In this document: piece after piece, positions 17,584 through 26,494 of the stretch
How positions within the stretch are numbered: position 1 is the stretch's first letter
Layout of the letters: each line of letters starts with the position of its first letter
Assembly: GCF_003054045.1 (NCBI RefSeq)
Contig: NZ_QBKH01000007.1
Location: 1 to 64,000, forward strand
DNA length: 64,000 bases
Direction of reading: 5' to 3'
Source: Sphingobacterium faecium
Lineage (GTDB): Bacteria; Bacteroidota; Bacteroidia; Sphingobacteriales; Sphingobacteriaceae
Notes under the pieces: generated by a model
Seen by the model: the letters and a program-made list of their open reading frames with translations, nothing else
Databases searched by the model: none
Told to the model about the DNA's origin: nothing
Made by a program: the position numbers and the translations under genes

Positions 17584-17756
17584 AAAAACTTGATTTAAAA
17601 ATGTGTAATCTCAAAAATAGAATTATTTAATGAGATGAATATTTTATAATTAATGGTTTGACCCTGCTTTGACATAATTAAAATTCTTATCGCATTTGTT
17701 TATTAGAATCTGCCAATTTAATGTCGATGTAATTTATAACATTCAGAAAAAATGCG

Positions 17757-17764
17757 TACTTTTG
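17757..17764 (+). promoter_or_regulatory. -7 box (TACTTTTG) upstream of lpdA paralogue 2
   Basis: TACTTTTG fits TAnnTTTG. It predicts a start near 17771 and a leader of about 70 nt. No clear TTTG -33 element is seen. Confidence 0.4.
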
Positions 17765-17838
17765 AACAAGCTTTGCTATTTTGAATATCTTGAAATTTTC
17801 AAAATAGATTGAGCATTCAACTACACAATAATTATTTT

Positions 17839-19227
17839 ATGAATTACGACATCATTGTAATTGGTAGTGGTCCTGGTGGATATGTTGCTGCCATTAGAGC
17901 CTCACAATTAGGTTTCAAAACTGCTATCATCGAGCGCGAATCTTTAGGAGGTATTTGTCTAAATTGGGGCTGTATACCAACTAAAGCTCTATTAAAAAGT
18001 GCACAAGTTTTTGAATATTTAAATCATGCTGCTGAATATGGTATCAATGTACAAGGCGGTGAGCCTGACTTTGATGCAATAATTAAAAGAAGTCGTGGCG
18101 TAGCTGATGGAATGAGCAAAGGTATTCAATTCTTAATGAAGAAGAATAAAATTGACGTCATCAATGGTACTGCAAAGATCAAAACTGGTGGTAAAATCGA
18201 TGTAAAAGCTGCAGACGGTTCTTCAAAAGAATATACAGCCAAACACACTATTTTAGCTACTGGAGCACGTTCACGTGAATTACCTAACTTGCCTCAAGAT
18301 GGTAAAAAAATCATTGGATATAGACAGGCATTAGTTCTTCCAAAACAGCCAAAATCCCTTGTTATCGTTGGATCAGGAGCCATCGGAATCGAATTTGCGT
18401 ATTTCTACAATGCAATTGGTACAAAAGTAACAGTTGTAGAATTCATGGACAGAATTGTTCCGGTTGAAGATGAAGAAATATCAAAACAATTAGAAAAAAG
18501 CTTAAAGAAACAAGGTATTAATATTTTAACTTCATCTGAAGTACAATCTGTTGACACTTCAGGTAATTTAAGCAAAGTAAATATTAAGTCCGCAAAAGGT
18601 ATGGAAGTGATCGAAGCTGAAGTTGTATTATCAGCAGTAGGTATCATGCCAAATATTGAAAACTTAGGCCTTGAAGAAGTTGGCGTAAAAACAGATCGTG
18701 GTCGCGTTGTGGTTGACGATTATTATAAAACAAATATTGACGGCGTATATGCTATCGGTGATATTGTAAAAGGACAAGCTCTTGCACATGTGGCTTCTGC
18801 AGAAGGAATTTTATGTATCGAAGCTATCAAAGGTCTTCATGTAGAGCCAATAGACTATAATAACATCCCTGGATGTACTTATTGTTCCCCAGAAGTTGCT
18901 TCTGTAGGATATACTGAAAAAGCTGCTAAAGAAGCTGGTTACGAAGTAAAAGTTGGTAAATTCCCTTTCTCTGCTTCAGGTAAAGCGTCAGCTTCAGGAG
19001 CGAAAGATGGTTTTGTCAAAGTTATCTTTGATGCAAAATATGGTGAATTCTTAGGAGCACATATGATTGGTGCAAATGTTACTGAAATGATTGCTGAAAT
19101 TGTTGTAGCAAGAAAATTAGAAACTACTGGTCATGAAATGATTAAAGCAATCCATCCTCATCCAACAATGAGTGAAGCGATCATGGAAGCTTGTGCTGAT
19201 GCTTACGATGAAGTGATTCATTTATAA
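17839..19227 (+). CDS. lpdA: Dihydrolipoyl dehydrogenase, paralogue 2
   Basis: A 463-residue E3 enzyme with GSGPGGYVAAIRASQLG (FAD), disulfide motif GGICLNWGCIPTKALL, NAD motif GSGAIGIEFAYFYNAIG, GVYAIGDIV and C-terminal HPHPTMSEAIMEA. The ATG at 17839 is used; a TTG at 17809 would only add ten unrelated residues. It differs clearly from the copy at 15388 (CLNWGC against CLNVGC), so this is an old duplication or separate acquisition, each probably serving a different 2-oxoacid dehydrogenase. It ends in an unusually long inverted repeat. Confidence 0.95.
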   Translation: MNYDIIVIGSGPGGYVAAIRASQLGFKTAIIERESLGGICLNWGCIPTKALLKSAQVFEYLNHAAEYGINVQGGEPDFDAIIKRSRGVADGMSKGIQFLMKKNKIDVINGTAKIKTGGKIDVKAADGSSKEYTAKHTILATGARSRELPNLPQDGKKIIGYRQALVLPKQPKSLVIVGSGAIGIEFAYFYNAIGTKVTVVEFMDRIVPVEDEEISKQLEKSLKKQGINILTSSEVQSVDTSGNLSKVNIKSAKGMEVIEAEVVLSAVGIMPNIENLGLEEVGVKTDRGRVVVDDYYKTNIDGVYAIGDIVKGQALAHVASAEGILCIEAIKGLHVEPIDYNNIPGCTYCSPEVASVGYTEKAAKEAGYEVKVGKFPFSASGKASASGAKDGFVKVIFDAKYGEFLGAHMIGANVTEMIAEIVVARKLETTGHEMIKAIHPHPTMSEAIMEACADAYDEVIHL

Positions 19228-19235
19228 CAACAGCT

Positions 19236-19293
19236 CTATACTAAAACAGGAAAAGGCTTATCAAATGATAAGCCTTTTCCTGTTTTAGTATAG
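19236..19293. terminator. Very long bidirectional terminator (28-bp perfect arms)
   Basis: Positions 19236-19263 and 19266-19293 are perfect reverse complements over 28 bases around a minimal AA centre. It lies between convergent lpdA and the LacI-type gene. AAAA and TTTT blocks inside the arms serve as U-tracts in both directions. Confidence 0.8.
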
Positions 19294-19303
19294 ATAAGAT
19301 GGA

Positions 19304-20311
19304 TTACATAATCAATCTTGATTTGAAAACAATCTGTTGTGGAGCCAAGTCTGCATTATTTATTTTCTCAAATAAAATCTCAGCAGCCTTCTTTGCTTGA
19401 TTACCTGGAAATTGTTCGATACATCCCATTGGAGGGTTTTCCATATATTTCCATAAAGGATAATTAGCATAGCTGATAAAATGAATGTCATGATTTAAAA
19501 CCAATCCCCTATTTCGGGCAGCCTTCATCACATCCAAAGTCACAAAATCATTAAAAGAAACAACAGCAGTTGGTCTTTCTGGCAAAGCATATAGTTTCTC
19601 CATAGCTGCTTCATTCCCTTCCGTAGTCAGATCTGTATTTACGATATATTTTTCATCATAATCCAAGCCATTACGCTTTAATGCTGACAAGAAAGAATTT
19701 TTGCGTTCTTCACTTGCAGGAAGCAATTGGGGACCATTGATAAGAGCTATTTTAACATGACCACGGGCAACAAAAGCATCAATAGCTTCATTCATACCAG
19801 TTGCAAGATCACTCTCTACTTTGTTGATTTTAGGAATATCGGGTACACAGTCAAAAAATACAATTGGTGTTCCGGAGTTTTCTAATTTTTCTAAAAACTC
19901 TAAGTTAGTTGTGTTCTTTCCTACTGACATTAAAACCCCGTCAACACGATGACTCTTAAATGTTTTCAATATCCTTTCTTCCCTTTCAGCATCATCCAAT
20001 GATTGTCCCATGATTACGGTATACTTACGGTCATTAGAGACATTTTCAATTTCACTAATTGCAGAAGAGAAAAATGGTTCAGAAAGGCTTGGTAATAAAA
20101 CACCGATTGTAAACGTCTTTCGCTGTTTAAAAAATATAGCCGTTTGGTTTGGCTCATAATTCAATTCCTCCGCCACCTTTTTCACACGCATGGTCGTCAC
20201 TAACCCAATACTTGGATGATCATTCAATGCTCGAGATACAGTAGATGGCGAAATTTTTAGCTTCTTAGCTATTTCTTTGATTGTGGTTGGTTTATCCCCT
20301 TGCATACTCAT
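19304..20311 (-). CDS. LacI family transcriptional regulator
   Basis: A 335-residue regulator. The N-terminal helix-turn-helix is TIKEIAKKLKISPSTVSRAL, followed by the hinge region and a periplasmic-binding-protein-like effector domain (TIGVLLPSLSEPFFSSAI, VDGVLMSVG, HVKIALINGP, PTAVVSFNDF). Such proteins usually repress or activate sugar or central-metabolism genes. No sugar operon is adjacent, and the regulator stands alone, so it may act elsewhere or be a global CcpA-like regulator. The second methionine (MQGDKP) is an equally good start. Confidence 0.93.
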   Translation of the reverse strand: MSMQGDKPTTIKEIAKKLKISPSTVSRALNDHPSIGLVTTMRVKKVAEELNYEPNQTAIFFKQRKTFTIGVLLPSLSEPFFSSAISEIENVSNDRKYTVIMGQSLDDAEREERILKTFKSHRVDGVLMSVGKNTTNLEFLEKLENSGTPIVFFDCVPDIPKINKVESDLATGMNEAIDAFVARGHVKIALINGPQLLPASEERKNSFLSALKRNGLDYDEKYIVNTDLTTEGNEAAMEKLYALPERPTAVVSFNDFVTLDVMKAARNRGLVLNHDIHFISYANYPLWKYMENPPMGCIEQFPGNQAKKAAEILFEKINNADLAPQQIVFKSRLIM

Positions 20312-20447
20312 AGTCGAATCTCACTAAATTTACATTCCGATAAATATAACATTTTTTAGCATATTTTTAGAAAAAGAGTTTTATTTAAGAAAAGTAGATT
20401 TAAACACACACTACAAACAACTGATTATCAATAGCTAAATCGAAAAA

Positions 20448-20993
20448 CTAACCATCTATATACACGAATTCATTTTTAGCTATTTGAAGTTCATCTGCGA
20501 TGTAATCCAAAGGTTCCAGCTTACGGAACTGCAACTCATCGACAAAATACACTTTTAATTTAGAAGCCAATACCCCCCATTCAATATGCTTTATTTTGTT
20601 CAATTGCATCAAAGGATTACCTTTTGTCAAAATACAAATCTGTTTGCCATCTGCAACGATAGCACTTAACAATTCACGTATTCCTTCTTTCATCAATAAT
20701 TTGACCGGCAATACCGCATTGACAAAAAGACGTTCAAAATGCTCTTTGTATTTCAGATCGAAATGAAAAGTATCTGCCGCATGTTCAAAAATTAGCTCTT
20801 CGCCATCCTGCTCCAAATGCTGCTTCAAAAAAGAAACTAAATCAGCTTGAGGAGGAAAAGTCTCCGTAAACTCCAAAAAGTTAGCAAAAAGATAATAAAT
20901 CTGTAATAAATAATCCCGCTTTGGATAGATAACTTCATCCAATTCAAAAATAAAAACTTTTTTATCTGTAGGAAAGTCGTGATATTTTAACAT
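20448..20993 (-). CDS. HAD-like protein with altered nucleophile and short C terminus
   Basis: A 181-residue protein of HAD-hydrolase fold. The first motif reads FIFELDEVIYP, with Glu where the catalytic Asp of DxD normally stands. Motif II (CILTKGNP) and the conserved Lys region (FRKLEPLDYI) are present. The protein stops at FVYIDG, just after the first Asp of motif IV, whereas most HAD enzymes continue for 30 or more residues. ATG at 20993 starts MLKYHDF, 5 bp after the upstream gene; the longer frame to 21020 would overlap it. It forms a two-gene unit with the pre-ATP-grasp-like protein. Probably non-catalytic or decaying; the function is unknown. Confidence 0.7.
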   Translation of the reverse strand: MLKYHDFPTDKKVFIFELDEVIYPKRDYLLQIYYLFANFLEFTETFPPQADLVSFLKQHLEQDGEELIFEHAADTFHFDLKYKEHFERLFVNAVLPVKLLMKEGIRELLSAIVADGKQICILTKGNPLMQLNKIKHIEWGVLASKLKVYFVDELQFRKLEPLDYIADELQIAKNEFVYIDG

Positions 20994-20998
20994 AAAAC

Positions 20999-21487
20999 TT
21001 AAACTTTTGCAACTGCACACAGAGCGAAATCATCACCTGAATCAGAAATAACAAACAAGCCGTCGATGGAAGAATCAACCGTTTCAAAATCATCAAGTAA
21101 AGATTTACCGCCAACTAATAAAACCAAAGATAATTCCTTGGTTGGATTTTCAATCACAAAGTAATCTGGTAGTACATCATGGGCAGGTACAATTACTTTA
21201 ATGTCATATTCTTCAAATAAAACTTTGGCCTCAGCTAAAGGTTCAAATTCATAACCACCCAAAGGCAAAACATAATCAATATCTTTGTCCAAACTTATTT
21301 TTAACACTTCATGCGCATATGTAGGCATCAGCCCAGCTGGTATTTTAAAATATTTTCCAGAATTTAATAATAGCGATGGAATTTCTTCCGAACTCGCAAA
21401 AAACACATCAAATTCATGTTCTAATAGCTTAGCAATACGCTGTCCTAACCCTCTAGTACCAAAGGTTATTAATATTCTTTTTTTCAT
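20999..21487 (-). CDS. Pre-ATP-grasp-like protein without ATP-grasp domain
   Basis: A 162-residue cytoplasmic protein. Its N terminus (RILITFGTRGLGQRIAKLL) and the block DYVLPLGGYEFEPLAEAKVLF resemble the Rossmann-like N-terminal lobe that precedes the ATP-grasp domain in CarB-like carboligases. The ATP-binding and catalytic lobes are missing. The second half (about 110-162) is an acidic region of unknown nature. It is translationally close to the degenerate HAD gene downstream. I cannot name a function: it may be a remnant of a carboligase or a binding partner of the HAD protein. Confidence 0.6.
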   Translation of the reverse strand: MKKRILITFGTRGLGQRIAKLLEHEFDVFFASSEEIPSLLLNSGKYFKIPAGLMPTYAHEVLKISLDKDIDYVLPLGGYEFEPLAEAKVLFEEYDIKVIVPAHDVLPDYFVIENPTKELSLVLLVGGKSLLDDFETVDSSIDGLFVISDSGDDFALCAVAKV

Positions 21488-21635
21488 CAGAATAAATTAT
21501 TTAATTAATGAGTGTTAGCTTTATTGGTATTAATTGAGCTCGTTTCACTCGGTTTTAAAAAATGATGAAGCCTCCATGAGCACTAGATACACCATTATAG
21601 CATGCGCTCAGTTTCTCATGATGACCCACATATTA

Positions 21636-22295
21636 TTATAATGCGATCACATTCCCGTCACGCATATGAATAGTACGATCAGAGATACGAGCCAGTTCCT
21701 CATTATGTGTAACGATCACAAAAGTTTGTTGAAATTTATCCCTAAGATCGAAAAACAATTGATGTAAAGCCGTTGCATTCTCAGAATCCAAATTACCAGA
21801 AGGTTCATCGGCAAGGATAATAAATGGATTATTAATCAGTGCACGTGCAACCGATACCCGCTGTTGTTCTCCTCCAGACATATGCGTTGGTTTGTGGCTA
21901 GCACGATGTGCTACACCAAGCAAATCCAATATCTCCATGGCACGAATCTCCGCCTCTTTACGTCCTACACCTTTGATAAAAGCTGGAATACAGACATTCT
22001 CTAAAGCTGTAAATTCTGGGAGTAAATGATGAAATTGAAAAACAAAACCGATGTGTTCATTGCGAAATGCGCTGAGTTTTTTTGCACTTAAGCCACTGAT
22101 ATTAGTACCATTGATAAACAATTCACCTTTGTCTGCCAAATCCAAAGTACCAATAATATGAAGAAGCGTACTTTTACCAGCTCCAGAGGCACCAACAATA
22201 CTTACGATTTCACCTTTTGCAACTTCGATATCCACCCCTTTTAATATAGGTAAAGGACCATATGATTTGAAAATACTTTTGGCTTGTAACATCAT
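21636..22295 (-). CDS. lolD: ABC transporter ATPase, LolD/MacB type
   Basis: A 219-residue ATPase that powers extraction of lipoproteins from the inner membrane or another MacB-type export. Walker A is GASGAGKST, the Q-loop region is FQFHHLLPEFTALENV, the signature is MSGGEQQRVSVARAL and Walker B is FIILADEPSGNLDS, followed by the switch His in VTHNEE. The spacing is that of LolD. No LolC/E permease gene is next to it, which is usual in this group. The promoter box lies 4 bp before the first ATG, predicting a leaderless message. Confidence 0.88.
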   Translation of the reverse strand: MMLQAKSIFKSYGPLPILKGVDIEVAKGEIVSIVGASGAGKSTLLHIIGTLDLADKGELFINGTNISGLSAKKLSAFRNEHIGFVFQFHHLLPEFTALENVCIPAFIKGVGRKEAEIRAMEILDLLGVAHRASHKPTHMSGGEQQRVSVARALINNPFIILADEPSGNLDSENATALHQLFFDLRDKFQQTFVIVTHNEELARISDRTIHMRDGNVIAL

Positions 22296-22299
22296 ATCA

Positions 22300-22307
22300 C
22301 AAAGTTA
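22300..22307 (-). promoter_or_regulatory. -7 box (TAACTTTG) 4 bp before the lolD start codon
   Basis: TAACTTTG on the minus strand is followed by TGAT and then ATG. Transcription would start at or next to the start codon. Confidence 0.5.
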
Positions 22308-22465
22308 AATATTTTTTACGAACAAAACCTTTGAATAAATCAATACACAATTACACCATATCAGCCAAATAGTATTTAAATAAAGTCAATTTAACCTAAA
22401 ATTATGCTTCAGAACTTGACCATTCGCTTAAAAAATAATACTTTTACAACACAAACATTTTTGCA

Positions 22466-23659
22466 ATGAACATTCACGAATATCAAGGAAAAGAAATACT
22501 TAAAAGTTTTGGCGTAAGAGTACAAGAAGGTATTGTTGCTGAAACTCCAGAGCAAGCTGTAGAAGCTGCTAAAAAATTGAAAGAAGAATACAATTCTGAC
22601 TGGGTTGTAATCAAAGCTCAAATTCATGCTGGTGGTCGCGGTAAAGGTGGTGGCGTTAAATTGGCTAAAAACCTAGAAGAAGTATCACAACGTGCTACAG
22701 ATATCATTGGTATGCAATTAGTAACTCCTCAAACTGGTGCTGAAGGTAAAAAAGTAAATAAAGTATTAGTTGCTCAAGATGTTTACTATCCTGGTGAAAG
22801 TGAAACTAAAGAATTTTATGTATCTGTGTTATTAGACCGTGCTAAAGGTCGTAATATCATTATGTATTCTACAGAAGGTGGAATGGATATTGAAGAAGTA
22901 GCAGAGAAAACTCCAAACTTAATCTTCAAAGAAGAAATCGACCCTAAAGTTGGTTTACAAGCTTTCCAAGCACGTAAAATTGCTTTCAACTTAGGCTTAA
23001 CTGGTGGTGCACATAAAGAAATGGTGAAATTCGTTGCTGCTTTATATAAAGCTTACGATTCAACAGATTCTTCTATGTTTGAAATCAATCCTGTGTTAAA
23101 AACATCTGATGATAAAATCTTAGCTGTAGATGCCAAAGTAGACTTAGATGAGAATGCATTATACCGTCACCCGGATTATGCAGCATTACGTGATGTAACG
23201 GAAGAAGATCCTACAGAAGTTGAAGCTGGTAAATCTAACTTAAACTATGTAAAACTTGACGGTAACGTAGGTTGTATGGTAAATGGTGCTGGTCTTGCAA
23301 TGGCAACGATGGATATCATCAAAATTGCTGGTGGTGAGCCTGCTAACTTCCTAGATGTAGGTGGTACTGCAAACGCTGAAACGGTAAAAGCTGGTTTCAA
23401 TATCATTTTATCAGATCCAAATGTAAAAGCAATCTTAATTAACATCTTCGGTGGTATCGTTCGTTGTGACCGTGTAGCTCAAGGTGTAATCGATGCTTAC
23501 AATGAAATCGGAAATATTCCTGTGCCAATTATCGTACGTCTTCAAGGTACAAATGCTGCTGAAGCGAAAAAATTAATCGATGATTCAGGCTTACAAGTTT
23601 ATTCTGCAATTCAATTACAAGAAGCTGCTGAATTAGTAACTAAAGTATTAAAAGGATAA
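22466..23659 (+). CDS. sucC: Succinyl-CoA synthetase (ADP/GDP-forming) beta subunit
   Basis: A 397-residue TCA-cycle enzyme subunit that forms succinate and nucleoside triphosphate from succinyl-CoA. It has the ATP-grasp N-terminal lobe (MNIHEYQGKEILKSFG, QIHAGGRGKGGGVKLA), the metal-binding FEINPV, and the C-terminal ligase domain (MVNGAGLAMATMD, ANFLDVGG, INIFGGIVRCD). Length is the usual 390-400. The alpha subunit sucD is not adjacent. The gene has its own terminator and appears monocistronic. Start by ATG with the invariant MNIHEYQ. Confidence 0.97.
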   Translation: MNIHEYQGKEILKSFGVRVQEGIVAETPEQAVEAAKKLKEEYNSDWVVIKAQIHAGGRGKGGGVKLAKNLEEVSQRATDIIGMQLVTPQTGAEGKKVNKVLVAQDVYYPGESETKEFYVSVLLDRAKGRNIIMYSTEGGMDIEEVAEKTPNLIFKEEIDPKVGLQAFQARKIAFNLGLTGGAHKEMVKFVAALYKAYDSTDSSMFEINPVLKTSDDKILAVDAKVDLDENALYRHPDYAALRDVTEEDPTEVEAGKSNLNYVKLDGNVGCMVNGAGLAMATMDIIKIAGGEPANFLDVGGTANAETVKAGFNIILSDPNVKAILINIFGGIVRCDRVAQGVIDAYNEIGNIPVPIIVRLQGTNAAEAKKLIDDSGLQVYSAIQLQEAAELVTKVLKG

Positions 23660-23680
23660 TCTTCCCTTTAAAACAATATC

Positions 23681-23711
23681 AAAAGCCTCTGAAATTCTCA
23701 GAGGCTTTTTT
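23681..23711 (+). terminator. Terminator of sucC
   Basis: AAAAGCCTCTGA (23681-23692) pairs with TCAGAGGCTTTT (23698-23709) with a T-tract. Confidence 0.85.
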
Positions 23712-23769
23712 AATTAAAACAAATACCGAATATTTCTAAATAAATAAAGGATTTTTATAAATTATACCC

Positions 23770-23777
23770 TATTTTTG
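23770..23777 (+). promoter_or_regulatory. -7 box (TATTTTTG) upstream of asnS
   Basis: TATTTTTG fits TAnnTTTG and predicts a start near 23784, giving a leader of about 60 nt. No clear -33 element is seen. Confidence 0.4.
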
Positions 23778-23843
23778 AGTTTCATACAAAAAAATAAGAT
23801 CCTGATCTATTATTTAGACCTGATTTGAAATGCCACAATAAAA

Positions 23844-25289
23844 ATGGAACATACTCGTATAAAAGAATTATTAAATGCCACTGAATTTGGGCATGAAGTT
23901 ATTGTTAAAGGTTGGGTTAAAACTTTCCGAAACAATCAATTTATAGCAATCAATGATGGATCTTCCATTCACAACATCCAAGCAGTAGTTGATTTTGAAA
24001 ACACACCAGATGCTTTATTAAAAAGAATCACAACAGGTGCTGCATTACGCGTAAAAGGAAATTTAATTGAATCACAGGGTAAAGGTCAAAAAGTTGAGAT
24101 CAAAGTAAATGAGTTGACGATCTTAGGTGATTCAGATGCTGAAAAATATCCTTTGCAACCTAAAAAACATAGCTTAGAATTTCTACGTGAAATCGCTCAC
24201 TTGCGCTTCCGTACAACAACTTTCAATGCTGTCTTTAAAGTACGCAATGCCTTGGCATTTGCTGTACACAAATTTTTCAATGAAAAAGACTTTGTGTACA
24301 TGCATACACCAATTATTACAGGTTCTGATGCAGAAGGTGCGGGTGAAATGTTTCGTGTAACTTCATTAGATCTTAACAATATTCCACGTACGGAAAATGG
24401 TGATATTGATTTTAAAGAAGACTTCTTTGGAAAATCAACTAATCTAACTGTATCTGGACAATTAGAAGGTGAATTAGCCGCTATGGCCCTTGGAAATATC
24501 TACACTTTTGGTCCAACTTTCCGAGCTGAAAATTCTAATACAACCCGTCACTTAGCAGAATTCTGGATGATCGAACCAGAAATGGCATTTTATGAGTTGG
24601 AAGATAACATGGATTTAGCAGAAGATTTGTTGAAGTATGTAATCAAGTATGCGCTGGATACCTGTCCTGAAGAAATTGAATTCTTAAAAACACGTTTATT
24701 AGAAGAGGAGAAAAATAAACCTGCAGCAGAAAGAGCAGAATTAAATCTACTTGATAAATTAACGTTTGTACTGAATAATGATTTCGAACGTGTAACCTAT
24801 ACAGAAGCGATTGATATATTAAGACGCAGTAAACCAAATCAAAAGAAACAATTTAAATACTTAATTGATGAATGGGGAGCTGATTTACAATCCGAGCACG
24901 AACGTTATTTAGTAGAGAAACATTATAAAAAACCGGTGATCCTAATTGATTATCCAGCGGAGATCAAATCATTTTATATGAAGCAAAATGATGTAGATGC
25001 GAATGGACACAAAACAGTCCGCGCGATGGATATTCTTTTCCCTGGTATCGGTGAAATGGTCGGAGGATCACAACGTGAAGAAAACTTAGATAAGTTATTA
25101 GCACGTATGGCTGAAGTCAATATCCCTGCCGAAGAAATGGAATGGTTCTTAGACACACGTCGTTATGGTTCAGCTCCGCATTCCGGTTTTGGACTAGGAT
25201 TCGAGCGTTTGGTATTATTTGTAACAGGAATGACCAATATTAGAGATGTTATTCCGTTCCCTCGTACACCGAACAACGCAGAATTTTAA
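23844..25289 (+). CDS. asnS: Asparaginyl-tRNA synthetase
   Basis: A 481-residue class IIb aminoacyl-tRNA synthetase. The N-terminal OB-fold anticodon-binding domain (about 1-115) contains VKGWVKTFRNNQF. The catalytic core has motif 2 FGPTFRAENSNTTRHLAEFW and motif 3 GFGLGFERLVLFVTG; EMAFYELEDN is diagnostic of AsnRS rather than AspRS. Length is typical of Bacteroidota AsnRS, with an insertion around residues 290-340. Monocistronic, with its own terminator. Confidence 0.95.
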   Translation: MEHTRIKELLNATEFGHEVIVKGWVKTFRNNQFIAINDGSSIHNIQAVVDFENTPDALLKRITTGAALRVKGNLIESQGKGQKVEIKVNELTILGDSDAEKYPLQPKKHSLEFLREIAHLRFRTTTFNAVFKVRNALAFAVHKFFNEKDFVYMHTPIITGSDAEGAGEMFRVTSLDLNNIPRTENGDIDFKEDFFGKSTNLTVSGQLEGELAAMALGNIYTFGPTFRAENSNTTRHLAEFWMIEPEMAFYELEDNMDLAEDLLKYVIKYALDTCPEEIEFLKTRLLEEEKNKPAAERAELNLLDKLTFVLNNDFERVTYTEAIDILRRSKPNQKKQFKYLIDEWGADLQSEHERYLVEKHYKKPVILIDYPAEIKSFYMKQNDVDANGHKTVRAMDILFPGIGEMVGGSQREENLDKLLARMAEVNIPAEEMEWFLDTRRYGSAPHSGFGLGFERLVLFVTGMTNIRDVIPFPRTPNNAEF

Positions 25290-25311
25290 TCGATAGCAAT
25301 ACGATAGCAAG

Positions 25312-25343
25312 CGGTCAAAACATATCCAGTTTTGACCGTTTTT
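25312..25343 (+). terminator. Terminator of asnS
   Basis: CGGTCAAAA (25312-25320) pairs with TTTTGACCG (25330-25338), followed by Ts. Confidence 0.8.
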
Positions 25344-25389
25344 CTTTTATCTATAAATAATTTGTAATTTAGTACTATATCTCAACATT

Positions 25390-26010
25390 ATGTTAGTCCG
25401 AATTTACGATAATAACCCTAATGAAAAGTCAATACAGCAAGTAGTTGACGTTCTAAAAAAAGGTGGAGTCATCATCTATCCCACCGATACGGTTTATGGT
25501 ATAGGATGCGACATTACCAATCAGAAAGCAATAGAAAAAGTTTGTGAAATTAGAGGATTAAAGGCAGACAAGGCCAATCTATCTTTTATTTGCTATGACT
25601 TGACAGATATATCTTTGTATACAAAACCATTTGATACAACCGTTTTTAGAGTGCTAAAAAAAGCCCTTCCAGGCCCATTTACATTCATCTTTAATGCCAG
25701 CAGTCAAGTTCCTAAATTATTAAGTTCCAAAAAGAAAACTGTAGGTATCCGGGTGCCTGATAATAATATCGTCCGCGAAATCGTACGTGTGCTGGGTAAC
25801 CCCATTGTTACAGCCTCTATTAGGGATGAAGATGACATTCTAGAGTATTCAACAGATCCAGAGTTGATCCATGAAAAATATGAAAATCTAGTCGATTTAG
25901 TTATTGATGGCGGTTATGGTGATAATGTTGCTTCTACAGTAGTAGACCTTACAGAGGGCGAATTTGAAGTTATCAGAGCTGGCAAAGGAAACTTAGAGGA
26001 ATATCTATAA
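25390..26010 (+). CDS. Sua5/YciO/YrdC-type threonylcarbamoyl-AMP synthase family protein
   Basis: A 206-residue YrdC-fold protein. Motifs include GGVIIYPTDTVYGIGCD, the PGPFTFIF block and KKTVGIRVPDN, then PIVTASI and ASTVVDLT. Family members make threonylcarbamoyl-AMP for the t6A modification of ANN-decoding tRNAs. The sequence is closest in pattern to the YciO branch, whose role is less certain than that of TsaC/Sua5, so the tRNA function is likely but not fixed. The C-terminal Sua5 domain is absent, as in TsaC/YciO. Single gene behind asnS. Confidence 0.88.
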   Translation: MLVRIYDNNPNEKSIQQVVDVLKKGGVIIYPTDTVYGIGCDITNQKAIEKVCEIRGLKADKANLSFICYDLTDISLYTKPFDTTVFRVLKKALPGPFTFIFNASSQVPKLLSSKKKTVGIRVPDNNIVREIVRVLGNPIVTASIRDEDDILEYSTDPELIHEKYENLVDLVIDGGYGDNVASTVVDLTEGEFEVIRAGKGNLEEYL

Positions 26011-26028
26011 GATATTCCTATTCTCCAC

Positions 26029-26450
26029 CTATTTTTTTAAAGCTTCATTAAAAGACTTAAAACCATTGGAGGTTACACCATAGATCATCTTTCGAAAAAA
26101 ATAGACCAACACTCCTGAAAAGTATTCTCCTTGAATTAAAACTGTTTCCTGATCAGTTTTTTTTCGAGCATAAAATAGTGTTCGCCATCAAATAAACCCG
26201 AGACAAAAAGACTGCCTTTCCAACGAAGCTCTTTGAGAGGAGTGATATCTAAAAACATCGGGTTCATGGTCATACTTGGTCCATCGGGCTGCTCTAGTCT
26301 AACCTTTGATCTTTGACCAACACGTGGAGCAGAAAAAAACTGCTTAATTGTAGGACTCCAGGCATTATACTGATCAAAGTCAGTCAGCACACCCCAAACC
26401 GATTCGATTGAGGCATTAATAGTGATTGTATGTTCGATATGTGCTTTCAT
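26029..26450 (-). pseudogene. SRPBCC (START-like) protein gene interrupted by a frameshift
   Basis: The intact frame from 26450 gives 104 residues of an SRPBCC/AHSA-type lipid-pocket protein (HIEHTITINASIESVWGVLT, then ELRWKGSLFVSGLFDGEHY) and ends soon after GEHYFMLEKK. Past a run of eight T bases at 26157-26164 (A8 on the coding strand), the -1 frame reads TDQETVLIQGEYFSGVLVYF and continues to ITS natural family C terminus (FKSFNEALKK) at stop 26029-26031. So the gene needs one frame change to make the usual 145-residue protein. The A AAA AAA run is also a canonical slippery heptamer. An indel or sequencing error is most likely; programmed frameshifting is possible. Confidence 0.8.
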
Positions 26451-26494
26451 ATACCAAAACTAGTATATTCCAATAACCATACCCTTGATTTTTA

